Below, one piece after another: positions 26,963-35,147 of a stretch of 59,893 bases of DNA. The position numbers were made by a program, and so were the translations under genes. Below the pieces are notes generated by a model. The model did no database searches. It saw only the letters and a program-made list of their open reading frames with translations, and was not told the origin of the DNA. The DNA comes from Metabacillus litoralis (GTDB lineage Bacteria; Bacillota; Bacilli; Bacillales; Bacillaceae), in the NCBI RefSeq assembly GCF_020524045.1, contig NZ_JAIVKL010000023.1:1-59893 (forward strand). The letters run 5' to 3'. Within the stretch, counting starts at the first letter, position 1. Each line of letters opens with the position of its first letter.

Positions 26963-27958
26963 ATGAAGAAAACATATAATTACAGTCCAATAGTATTAGC
27001 TAGTTGTTTAGGATTACTTGTTTTATTTCCACTTGTTAATGACTCTAGAAGTATGATGATCATGTTTACTCAAATTTTTATTTTTGCCGTTTTTGCCATG
27101 AGTTATGATCTTTTACTTGGGTATACAGGGATCGTATCGTTTGGTCATGCGATGTTTTTTGGAATTGGTGCTTATTCTACTGGAATTTTATTAGATCGGG
27201 TAGACCCAACAATGATGTGGCTTGTTTTATCGATTGTGCTTGGAATGATTATTGCAGCCGTTGTTAGTTATCTAGTTGGTTTATTAACACTTCGCTTGAA
27301 AAGCCATTTTTATGAGATGTTAACTTTAGCTCTTGCAGGCTTATTTTTAGTTATGGCTGAGAAGTGGAGATCTCTTACATTTGGAAATGATGGATTCACT
27401 TTTAGGGTGCCAGATTTCTTGAAGGATAGATTAACATTCTATTTTATTTGCTTAATTGTTATGGTCGTTGTTTATTTGTTGTTAAAACGTCTAACAAATT
27501 CACCATTAGGAAAAGTGTTAGTGGCAGTAAGAGAAAATGAAGATCGTACTCAGTCATTAGGATATCAAACGTTACATTATAAAATTATTGCAAGTGTTAT
27601 AGCTGGTGTGTTTGCTAGTATTGCAGGTTCACTCTACGTCCTTTCACTGCGTTTTGTAAATACGAGTGTTTTTACGATGGATGTAACATTAGATGCTTTA
27701 TTAATGACAATCATTGGTGGTGTGGGTACCCTCATTGGTCCTATTTTAGGAGCTGGTATTATTGAAATTTCCCACCACGGACTTTCTGAGCTTGGTAAAA
27801 CATATCCGATTTTTGAGCGATGGATTATTTTCTTTGGAATTTTATATATTTTAGCGGTTATGTTTTTTCCAGCGGGAATTGTTGGAACACTTAAAGGTAA
27901 ACGCTGGAAGATGAAAAAGAAAAAGGATCATGAGAAGGATAAAGGAATTACAAGTTAG
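26963..27958 (+). CDS. LivM-type ABC permease
   Basis: 331 aa, about ten membrane helices. Hallmarks: YDLLLGYTGIVSFGHAMFFG and TIIGGVGTLIGPILGAGIIE. It ends in a Lys-rich tail (RWKMKKKKDHEKDKG). Starts four bases after the LivH-type gene. Confidence 0.9.
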   Translation: MKKTYNYSPIVLASCLGLLVLFPLVNDSRSMMIMFTQIFIFAVFAMSYDLLLGYTGIVSFGHAMFFGIGAYSTGILLDRVDPTMMWLVLSIVLGMIIAAVVSYLVGLLTLRLKSHFYEMLTLALAGLFLVMAEKWRSLTFGNDGFTFRVPDFLKDRLTFYFICLIVMVVVYLLLKRLTNSPLGKVLVAVRENEDRTQSLGYQTLHYKIIASVIAGVFASIAGSLYVLSLRFVNTSVFTMDVTLDALLMTIIGGVGTLIGPILGAGIIEISHHGLSELGKTYPIFERWIIFFGILYILAVMFFPAGIVGTLKGKRWKMKKKKDHEKDKGITS

Positions 27959-27973
27959 AAAGGGGGAAAAAAC

Positions 27974-28993
27974 GTGAGTGTTGGGATTTTAAGTACAGGA
28001 ATCTATCTTCCCGAAACATATATAACTGGTAAGGAAATTGCCCAAAAAGCAGGATTACCGATCAGTGTGGTCGAAGATAAAATGGGACTAAAACGGAAAC
28101 CAATTCCAGGACCTGAAGATCATACATGTGAAATGGGTATCAAAGCCGCTCACATGGCTTTAGAGGAGGCTGGGTTAACTGGTAAAGATATTGATTTAGT
28201 TATTTATATTGGTGAAGAATACAAGGAATACCCGTTATGGACTGCTGCAATTAAGACGCAGGAAGCCATTGGTGCACACCATGCATGGGGGTTTGATACG
28301 GCTCTTAGATGTGGAACAACAATTATGGCTTTGAAACTAGCTAAAAGCTTGATGGAAACAGATGATGATATTAATACTGTTCTTTTAGCTGGTGGTTATC
28401 GTAACGGAGATTTAATTGATTATGAAAATGAACGAACACGCTTTATGTTCAATCTTGGTGCTGGTGGTGGGGCAATAGTCTTGCAAAAGGGATTAAAGAA
28501 AAATAGAATACTAGATTCCTATATTATGACGGATGGTTCATTTTCTGAGGATGTTGTTGTCACTGCAGGTGGTACGAAAAATCCAATAACAAAAAAAGTA
28601 CTAGATGAAGGAACCTATAGACTTGATGTTCTTGATCCAGTAGGAATGAAAAAAAGATTAGAGCAAAAATCTATGGATAATTTTTTATCTGTTATTCGAA
28701 AATCTCTTCATAAAAGTGGAAAAAACGAAAGTGATATTAGCTATATTGCGATGTTACACATGAAAAAATCAGCACATACCTATGTATTGAATTCGCTAGG
28801 ATTAACGGAGGATCAGTCAATTTATTTAGAAGAATATGGTCATATTGGTCAGATCGATCAAATATTATCTTTACGACTAGCAGCAGAGCAGGGGAAAATT
28901 CATCATGGTGATGTTGTTATTCTTGTGTCGGCTGGAATTGGATATGCATGGGGAGCAACGACAATTGTCTGGGGAAATGGAGATGGTAATTAA
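27974..28993 (+). CDS. FabH-like condensing enzyme (thiolase superfamily) with Cys-His-His site
   Basis: 339 aa. Fold and spacing match beta-ketoacyl-ACP synthase III: nucleophile Cys113 in DTALRCGTT, His262 in AMLHMKKSAH. The third residue, Asn in FabH (YGNTSAAS), is His290 here (EYGHIGQID). The Cys-His-His set is otherwise typical of elongating KAS I/II. GTG start preceded by AAAGGGGG. Its place behind an importer and with an acyl-CoA ligase suggests acyl-CoA chemistry in catabolism or in making a special acyl chain rather than routine fatty acid synthesis; this is inference. Confidence 0.8.
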   Translation: MSVGILSTGIYLPETYITGKEIAQKAGLPISVVEDKMGLKRKPIPGPEDHTCEMGIKAAHMALEEAGLTGKDIDLVIYIGEEYKEYPLWTAAIKTQEAIGAHHAWGFDTALRCGTTIMALKLAKSLMETDDDINTVLLAGGYRNGDLIDYENERTRFMFNLGAGGGAIVLQKGLKKNRILDSYIMTDGSFSEDVVVTAGGTKNPITKKVLDEGTYRLDVLDPVGMKKRLEQKSMDNFLSVIRKSLHKSGKNESDISYIAMLHMKKSAHTYVLNSLGLTEDQSIYLEEYGHIGQIDQILSLRLAAEQGKIHHGDVVILVSAGIGYAWGATTIVWGNGDGN

Positions 28994-29889
28994 TGACTAT
29001 GCCTCATTTGCAGAAGGTTCAGTTGAATAATGGTGAAACAATCGCCTATCGGATTCGAGAGGGCGGAGAAAAAATCATTTTACTATTACATGGAAATATG
29101 ACATCTTCAGTACATTGGGACATCTTTTTCGAAAGCTATTCAAAGAAATATACGTTAGTAGCCATTGATATGAGGGGATTTGGGGAATCTAGCTACAATG
29201 AAAGAATTTCTTCTATTAAAGATTTTTCAGAGGATCTAAAGCTATTCATTGAAACATGTGAGTTAACGATTTTCGCCATGATTGGATGGTCAACAGGAGG
29301 TGCAGTTGCGATGCAATTTGTCGCAGATTATGCTGACTGTTGTTCCAAGTTAATATTATTAGCATCTGCTTCAACAAGAGGTTATCCTTTTTATGATACA
29401 AAGCCAGATGGAACACCTGATTTTTTAAAGCGCTTACAGTCTAAAAAAGAAATTGAGAGCGATGCTAGTAAAACGATTCCGATTCAACGTGCCTATGAAT
29501 CTAATAATCGTGAGTTATTAAGGACAGTCTGGAATTCTCTTATCTATACTCATAATCAACCTGAAAAGGCAAGATATGAAAGATATATAGATGATATGGT
29601 AACACAAAGAAATTTAGCTGATGTGTATCATGCTTTAAATACATTTAATATAAGCTCATCACATAATGGACTTCAATTAGGGTCAGATCAGGCAAAAGAT
29701 ATTTCCATTCCTGTCTTAATTTTACGAGGTGATCGAGACTTAGTCATCACAACCAAAATGACAAACGAAATAGCAGAAGATCTAGAATCAGTTGCAGTAG
29801 TTGAAGAATTGAAGAATTGTGGACACTCACCACTCATCGATGATATTGATCAACTCAATGGAAAGATTATTCAATTTATTGAAGCTTAA
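28993..29889 (+). CDS. Alpha/beta hydrolase
   Basis: 298 aa. Oxyanion segment LLLHGNMTSS, nucleophile Ser100 in GWSTGG, acid Asp249 in RGDRDLVI, His278 in CGHSPLID: an intact triad. Family members cleave esters, thioesters or C-C bonds. The ATG overlaps the previous stop (TAATG), so translation is coupled to the FabH-like gene; a thioesterase or C-C hydrolase role in the same pathway is plausible but unproven. Confidence 0.85.
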   Translation: MTMPHLQKVQLNNGETIAYRIREGGEKIILLLHGNMTSSVHWDIFFESYSKKYTLVAIDMRGFGESSYNERISSIKDFSEDLKLFIETCELTIFAMIGWSTGGAVAMQFVADYADCCSKLILLASASTRGYPFYDTKPDGTPDFLKRLQSKKEIESDASKTIPIQRAYESNNRELLRTVWNSLIYTHNQPEKARYERYIDDMVTQRNLADVYHALNTFNISSSHNGLQLGSDQAKDISIPVLILRGDRDLVITTKMTNEIAEDLESVAVVEELKNCGHSPLIDDIDQLNGKIIQFIEA

Positions 29890-29902
29890 GGGGGATATGA
29901 AG

Positions 29903-30643
29903 ATGAAGTTAACTGAAAAAGTAGCAGTTATAACAGGTGGAGCAAATGGAATTGGTTTAGCGGCTTCAGAATTATTTGCAAAAGAAGGTGCCAAGGTCGC
30001 AATGGTCGATTTTGATGAGGTAAGTGGTGTAGAAAAGGCAAGTGAATTAAGATCACAGGGCTTAACTGTAGAGTTTTTTCAGGTAGATGTTTCTAGTGAA
30101 GAAAGTGTGCACGCTGTTATGGAGAGAATAGCAGCGAAATGGGATGGTATTGATATTCTTATTAACAATGCTGGAATTACTCGAGATGCAATGCTACATA
30201 AGTTATCATCAAGTGATTTCAAAAGGGTTTTAGATGTTAATGTAAATGGCGTGTTTTATTGTACTCAAGCTGTTGTTCCTTATCTTGTGGAGAAAGGGAA
30301 AGGCAAAATTATAAACACATCATCTGTTAGTGGCACATATGGCAATGTTGGACAAACAAATTATGCTGCGGCAAAAGCAGCAGTTATCGGAATGACAAAA
30401 ACTTGGGCAAAAGAATTAGGAAGAAAAGGAATTAATGTGAATGCTGTAGCTCCAGGTTTTACTGAAACGTCAATGGTTGCATCCGTCCCTGAAAAAGTCA
30501 TAGAGCAAATGATTGCCATGGTACCAATGCAAAGACTTGGAAAGCCAAAGGATATTGCGAACGCCTATCTGTTTCTTGCTTCAGATGACTCAGATTATGT
30601 GAATGGAACCGTTCTTCACGTTGATGGGGGTATTATGATGTAG
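29903..30643 (+). CDS. Short-chain dehydrogenase/reductase (FabG-like)
   Basis: 246 aa. Cofactor motif TGGANGIGLA, Asp36 at the end of strand 2 (MVDFDE), which favours NAD over NADP, NNAG, and catalytic Ser141, Tyr154, Lys158. C-terminal GTVLHVDGGIMM is typical of FabG/3-hydroxyacyl-CoA dehydrogenases. ATG 29903 is 8 bases after GGGGG; the longer frame would run inside the hydrolase gene. Likely oxidises or reduces a 3-hydroxyacyl intermediate. Confidence 0.88.
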   Translation: MKLTEKVAVITGGANGIGLAASELFAKEGAKVAMVDFDEVSGVEKASELRSQGLTVEFFQVDVSSEESVHAVMERIAAKWDGIDILINNAGITRDAMLHKLSSSDFKRVLDVNVNGVFYCTQAVVPYLVEKGKGKIINTSSVSGTYGNVGQTNYAAAKAAVIGMTKTWAKELGRKGINVNAVAPGFTETSMVASVPEKVIEQMIAMVPMQRLGKPKDIANAYLFLASDDSDYVNGTVLHVDGGIMM

Positions 30644-30651
30644 GTTTCTAT

Positions 30652-30696
30652 AAAAAAGGAGTTATTTTAGAAGATTTCTAGAATAGCTCCTTTTTT
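30652..30696 (+). terminator. Terminator after the SDR gene
   Basis: AAAAAAGGAGTTATTTTAGAA-gat-TTCTAGAATAGCTCCTTTTTT, a very strong hairpin. It ends the 24600-30643 operon before the acyl-CoA ligase gene. Confidence 0.92.
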
Positions 30697-30743
30697 GTAG
30701 AAATAAACACAAGTGAAAATTGAAAAAAGCATGATGTACAGTG

Positions 30744-30776
30744 TGTAACTCCTTTGTAACTGATCACTTATAAAAT
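30744..30776 (+). promoter_or_regulatory. SARP-type heptamer operator and -10 of the acyl-CoA ligase gene
   Basis: TGTAACT (30744-30750), 4 bp, TGTAACT (30755-30761), 9 bp, -10 TAAAAT (30771-30776). Identical geometry to 22746-22778. Confidence 0.7.
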
Positions 30777-30808
30777 AGAGAAAAGGTTGAGGAAGGAGAC
30801 AGATAAAC

Positions 30809-32314
30809 GTGAAGATGAGTGATGATTGGTTAGGCAAAAGAGCAAATCTATCTCCAGTAAATATTGCGTTAATTGATGGAGAAACACAAGAAGAATGGAC
30901 GTATAAAAAACTACATGATAAAGCGTTACAGTGGGCTTTATTATTTAATTATAGAAAGATTAAGAAAGGTGATCGAGTGTTATTGTTAGCAAAAAACACA
31001 CCAGTGTTTTTTGAATTATTATTTGCATGCAGTAAAGTAGGATGTGTTTTGGTGCCGTTAAATTGGAGGTTATCACAGCAAGAATTAACAGAAATTATTA
31101 ACCATGCCGAACCAGCTCTTCTTTTCTTGGACCAGGAAGCTGAAAAATCCTTTCCATCGCTTAAAGAGCTAGGCTATGAGTGGCGCTCTTTGTCAACAGC
31201 TCTCTTTCATGTTCATAACACAGAAGAAAGTAAACAACTATTGGGACATAATGAAGAAGAAGAGGAACTGCCATGGTTAATGATTTATACGGGTGGAACG
31301 ACAGGGAAACCCAAAGGTGTTGTATTGACCAATAAATCGGTTAACTGGAATGCTTACAATACAATTATTTCTTGGGGATTATCTAGTGATGATAAAACAT
31401 TAACCTATTTACCGCTTTTTCATACAGGAGGTATAAATGCTTTATCAATTCCAATTTTAATGGCGGGTGGGACGGTTATCGTCGCAAATAAATTTTCTTC
31501 AAAAGAAGCAGTTCATTTGCTTCATGATTATCAGTGTACAATTGCTTTATTTGTTCCAACGATGTATCACATGCTTGTAGAGGATGATCTTTTTAGAAAG
31601 ATGCCTTTTTCATCAATGAAAGCTTTTTTATCAGGAGGAGCACCTTGTCCTATTAGTGTGTATGATAAATTTCAAGAAAAGAACCTTCCGTTTAAAGAAG
31701 GATATGGACTAACAGAAGCAGGTCCTAATAATTTTTATATTCATCCAAATGATGCAAAAAGAAAAAAAGGATCTGTCGGTAAGCCGATGCTTTTAAATGA
31801 TATAAAAATTGTGGATGAGGAAGGTAAAGAAGTAGAAACAAATGAGGTAGGCGAGTTACTTATTAAAGGAAACCACTTGTTTAAAAACTACTTTAAGAAT
31901 CAATCGGCAACAAATGAAGCACTCCGAAATGGTTGGTTACATACAGGTGATTTAGCTAGAGTTGATCAAGACGGAGATTATTATATTGTTGGTAGAAAAA
32001 AAGAAATGATTATTTCAGGAGGGGAAAATATTTATCCGCTAGAAATTGAAAATGTTCTTCTTGCTCATCCATATGTTAAAGAAGCTACCGTCATAGGAGT
32101 AAATGATGATAAGTGGGGTGAAAAGGTAGTTGCATATGTAAGCCAAAAGAAAGCAAAAGTCTTTACTTCACAGCAAATAATCGATTATATGAGACAAATA
32201 CTTGCATCATATAAAATTCCAAAAGAAATAGTGATCTTAGATGAGTTGCCAAAAACAGATGTGGGTAAAATAAATAAGAAAAAGCTGTTGAATGAGTATA
32301 ATAAGGTTGTTTGA
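30809..32314 (+). CDS. AMP-dependent acyl-CoA ligase
   Basis: 501 aa, ANL superfamily. P-loop YTGGTTGKPKGVV, GYGLTEAG, hinge TGD, and C-terminal catalytic Lys in PKTDVGKINKKKL. Activates a carboxylic acid to its CoA ester through an acyl-adenylate. GTG start follows AAGGAG; ATG 30815 is an alternative. Own promoter with the heptamer operator, so it is probably switched on together with the binding protein. Confidence 0.9.
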   Translation: MKMSDDWLGKRANLSPVNIALIDGETQEEWTYKKLHDKALQWALLFNYRKIKKGDRVLLLAKNTPVFFELLFACSKVGCVLVPLNWRLSQQELTEIINHAEPALLFLDQEAEKSFPSLKELGYEWRSLSTALFHVHNTEESKQLLGHNEEEEELPWLMIYTGGTTGKPKGVVLTNKSVNWNAYNTIISWGLSSDDKTLTYLPLFHTGGINALSIPILMAGGTVIVANKFSSKEAVHLLHDYQCTIALFVPTMYHMLVEDDLFRKMPFSSMKAFLSGGAPCPISVYDKFQEKNLPFKEGYGLTEAGPNNFYIHPNDAKRKKGSVGKPMLLNDIKIVDEEGKEVETNEVGELLIKGNHLFKNYFKNQSATNEALRNGWLHTGDLARVDQDGDYYIVGRKKEMIISGGENIYPLEIENVLLAHPYVKEATVIGVNDDKWGEKVVAYVSQKKAKVFTSQQIIDYMRQILASYKIPKEIVILDELPKTDVGKINKKKLLNEYNKVV

Positions 32315-32484
32315 TGTTGATATGTGTGTAGGAAATAAGTTTATCGTGGTATGGTATTAAGAGGTATATATGAAAATGAGTATGATGTGAATCTGTGGCG
32401 GACGGATCTGATCCGCCTTTGGATAGGTATTCTAATGTTTGTGGTATGTAGGTTTTTGTCGAAAAACTAATATAAGGTTGAAAT

Positions 32485-32600
32485 CGGCAAATAAATGTTC
32501 AATATCGGCAAATATAATGATGCAAACAGCAAATATAATGACACAAAGAGCAAATAAAATATAAGAAACAGCAAATATAATGAAAATGCTGCAAATAAAC
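32485..32600. repeat. Phased array, 21-bp period
   Basis: The core GCAAATA starts at 32487, 32508, 32529, 32550, 32571 and 32591, i.e. steps of 21,21,21,21,20. The bases between cores vary but are AT-rich. A small GGCGGA/TCCGCC hairpin at 32397-32420 lies before it and may end the ligase transcript. Confidence 0.8.
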
Positions 32601-32646
32601 TAGAAAAAAGCATGAATAAGATATGTAATAAATTTAGAAGAAATAC

Positions 32647-32703
32647 TTGATCTTCAATGTAAGCGTATTATATAATAACATCAAAGTTAGTTAACCGTTT
32701 AAC
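32647..32703 (+). promoter_or_regulatory. Promoter and operator of the LacI-family gene
   Basis: -35 TTGATC (32647-32652), 18-bp spacer, -10 TATAAT (32671-32676), then GTTAACCGTTTAAC (32690-32703), one base off the perfect palindrome found at 33787. The operator lies downstream of the start of transcription and next to the ribosome binding site, consistent with self-repression. Confidence 0.75.
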
Positions 32704-32713
32704 CGGAGGCAAT

Positions 32714-33736
32714 ATGAATCAGAAAATCACAATTAGAGATGTGGCTAAACACGCCAATGTTTCTCCAGCAACAGTATCTTATGTGCTAAATGGAGTAAAT
32801 AAAGTTTCAGAGGAAACGAAAGAACGTGTACTACTTGCGATTGACGAATTAAATTATCAACCAGATTTTACAGCAATAAGCTTATCGAAAAGAAAATCAA
32901 AAATGCTAGGTGTAATCATGCCATTGGTTGGTAAAACACTTGCACCACTTTTTAAAGAAAACCCATATTATAGTGAGTTATTGAGTGGAATTGAATATGA
33001 ATGTCGAACAAATGGATATGACTTTGTTATTTCAGGTATTTCAAAAGCGGATGAATGTAAAAATTGGATTATGAAACGTAATCTTGATTCTTTGCTCGTT
33101 TTAGGAACATTTCCTGAACAGGTTTTTGAGGAAATGAAAACGCTATCTATACCTTTAGTTTTTATCGATTCCTTTGAGGATTACGCAAAATTCTATTCGA
33201 ACATTCGTATTGATGACGAATTAGGTGGTTATCTAGGAACAAAACACTTAATAGATTTAGGACATAAAAATATATGTTTTATTCCTAATGGAACAATAGA
33301 CATAGCAGTTGATGGTCAACGATTTCTTGGCTTTAGACGAGCTTTAGCTGAAGCGAATATTGACTTTCGAGAAGGAATGACCATTGAAGGAAATTATAAC
33401 ACCTTTGAAAATGGGTATAAAATTGGCAAAGAAATTGCTGGGAATGAACAAATAACGGCAATTTTCACCTCATCTGATATTACAGCATTAGGTATTATCA
33501 AATCTTTGAGTGATCATGGAATAAAAGTACCTGATGATTTTTCGATTGTAGGTTTTGATGATTTGATGATTAGTAAATATTCATCACCAAGCTTAACAAC
33601 GATTCGCCAAGATGTTTTTAAAAAAGGCGCATTATCAGCTGAAATGGCGATAAAGGCAATTGAAAATCATGTTGATCCAAAAGAAATTATGTTGCCAGTC
33701 GAACTTGTTATTAGAAGCTCTACTAAAAAAAGATAA
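32714..33736 (+). CDS. LacI/GalR-family transcription regulator
   Basis: 340 aa. N-terminal helix-turn-helix TIRDVAKHANVSPATVSYVL with hinge helix, then a periplasmic-binding-protein-like effector domain (~60-335). GGAGG precedes the ATG. Likely represses itself and the sugar genes downstream; two operators with the same sequence support this. Effector unknown, probably a sugar or sugar derivative. Confidence 0.9.
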   Translation: MNQKITIRDVAKHANVSPATVSYVLNGVNKVSEETKERVLLAIDELNYQPDFTAISLSKRKSKMLGVIMPLVGKTLAPLFKENPYYSELLSGIEYECRTNGYDFVISGISKADECKNWIMKRNLDSLLVLGTFPEQVFEEMKTLSIPLVFIDSFEDYAKFYSNIRIDDELGGYLGTKHLIDLGHKNICFIPNGTIDIAVDGQRFLGFRRALAEANIDFREGMTIEGNYNTFENGYKIGKEIAGNEQITAIFTSSDITALGIIKSLSDHGIKVPDDFSIVGFDDLMISKYSSPSLTTIRQDVFKKGALSAEMAIKAIENHVDPKEIMLPVELVIRSSTKKR

Positions 33737-33786
33737 GTTAATTTAAGGAGGTGAGCTCAACTAATCTCATCGCTTTATCATGGATT

Positions 33787-33800
33787 GTTAACCGGTTAAC
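33787..33800 (+). promoter_or_regulatory. LacI-type operator before the ThuA operon
   Basis: GTTAACCGGTTAAC, a perfect 14-bp palindrome with central CG typical of LacI/GalR sites, ~215 bp before the ThuA-like gene. I could not place a convincing -35/-10 pair around it. Confidence 0.7.
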
Positions 33801-34003
33801 TAAAAATTCAGTATAGCTCTTGTGTATTTTGAGCATTTTACTAATGGTTAGTTACCTAAGTTTATTTATTCAGCTTTATGTTGAATATATGAAGAGGAAC
33901 TTCCAGATTGCAAAGCCCTATATACTTGAAAGGGTTTAACTTTAAAAGCAGCAATAATTACGAAAACAAACTAAATTAAAATAATCATAGATTAGGGTGG
34001 AAA

Positions 34004-34729
34004 ATGATGATTAAAGTAACTGTATGGAACGAAAATAGACATGAAAAGAAAAACCCAGTAGTAAGTGAAATTTATCCAAAAGGAATTCATGGAGCAATCG
34101 CTGAGTTTTTACAAAAAGAAGATCATGAAGTTAAAACAGCGACTCTTGATGAGCAAGAACATGGACTAACAGATGAGGTTCTTGCAAATACAGATGTTTT
34201 AGTATGGTGGGGACATCTTGCACATGATGAAGTAAAAGATGAAATTGTAGAAAAAGTACAACAAAGAGTTTTAGATGGTATGGGATTAATTGTTTTACAT
34301 TCAGGTCACTTCTCAAAAATCTTCAAAAAACTTATGGGTACTAGCTGTGATTTAAAATGGCGTGAAGCAGATGACAAAGAACGTCTATGGGTTGTAGATC
34401 CAACTCATCCAATAGCAGAAGGAATTGGTGAGTACATCGAGCTTGAAAAAGAAGAGATGTATGGAGAGCACTTTGATATTCCAGCACCTGATGAGCTTAT
34501 TTTCACTAGCTGGTTTGAAGGCGGGGAAATTTTCAGAAGTGGTTGCACATTCAAGCGTGGTAACGGAAAAATATTCTACTTCCGCCCTGGTCATGAAACA
34601 TACCCAACATATCATAATGAACAAATTCAAAAGGTTATTAAAAATGCTGTAAACTATGTGAAGCCAGTCGATCGTAAGCGCCCAGTTTATGGTAATGCAC
34701 AGCCGTTAGAAACAATTTCTGAAAAATAA
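34004..34729 (+). CDS. ThuA-family protein
   Basis: 241 aa, class I glutamine amidotransferase-like fold. [12 protein letters not shown] at the start, [14 protein letters not shown] and [12 protein letters not shown] in the middle, [15 protein letters not shown] near the end: all typical of ThuA (trehalose utilisation). The family is linked to oxidised (keto) disaccharides made by Gfo/Idh/MocA partners, two of which follow. ATG 34004 and 34007 are both possible behind GGGTGG. Confidence 0.85.
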   Translation: MMIKVTVWNENRHEKKNPVVSEIYPKGIHGAIAEFLQKEDHEVKTATLDEQEHGLTDEVLANTDVLVWWGHLAHDEVKDEIVEKVQQRVLDGMGLIVLHSGHFSKIFKKLMGTSCDLKWREADDKERLWVVDPTHPIAEGIGEYIELEKEEMYGEHFDIPAPDELIFTSWFEGGEIFRSGCTFKRGNGKIFYFRPGHETYPTYHNEQIQKVIKNAVNYVKPVDRKRPVYGNAQPLETISEK

Positions 34730-34923
34730 AATAGATTATTTGGAATTCATGATTAAGCTGCTAATTAATGAAAGTTAAAGTAAGTCTGTGAAATTCCAAT
34801 TAAATAAAGAATGACAAAACTCCGAGCCATGAACGAACTAGATGCCTTTGCACGCAGCTAGTTCTAGATGGTAGGAGATGACCGATTTTTCGGTGGAATT
34901 ATCAATAGATGTTTTTAAAAAAT

Positions 34924-35106
34924 GGCTATGTTAAAACTTAAAGTTTATTTTTAGCACTTTGTTGATTGGAGTGAAAGGCATGAGACTCCTGCGGGAGAAG
35001 CGTGTCAAAGGGAGACCCCACAGGCGCTTGCGCCGAGGAGGCTCCCGGACCGCCCGCGGAAAGCGAATGCCTGTAACGGAAATCAACAACAAAGTTAAAC
35101 AGAGCC
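34924..35106. repeat. TIR element, copy B (complete)
   Basis: 183 bp, GGCTATGTTAAA to TTAAACAGAGCC. Ends pair with each other (about 12 bp, extending with GTTGATT/AATCAAC inside). GC-rich centre GAGACTCCTGCGGGAGAAGC ... GCGCTTGCGCCGAGGAG. Inserted between the ThuA-like gene and the first dehydrogenase gene. A CTAG-rich hairpin at 34837-34867 (GAACTAG/CTAGTTC) lies before it. Confidence 0.88.
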
Positions 35107-35147
35107 AAAAATATAAATATAAAGCTTTCTAATAGGAGGAAAAATTA

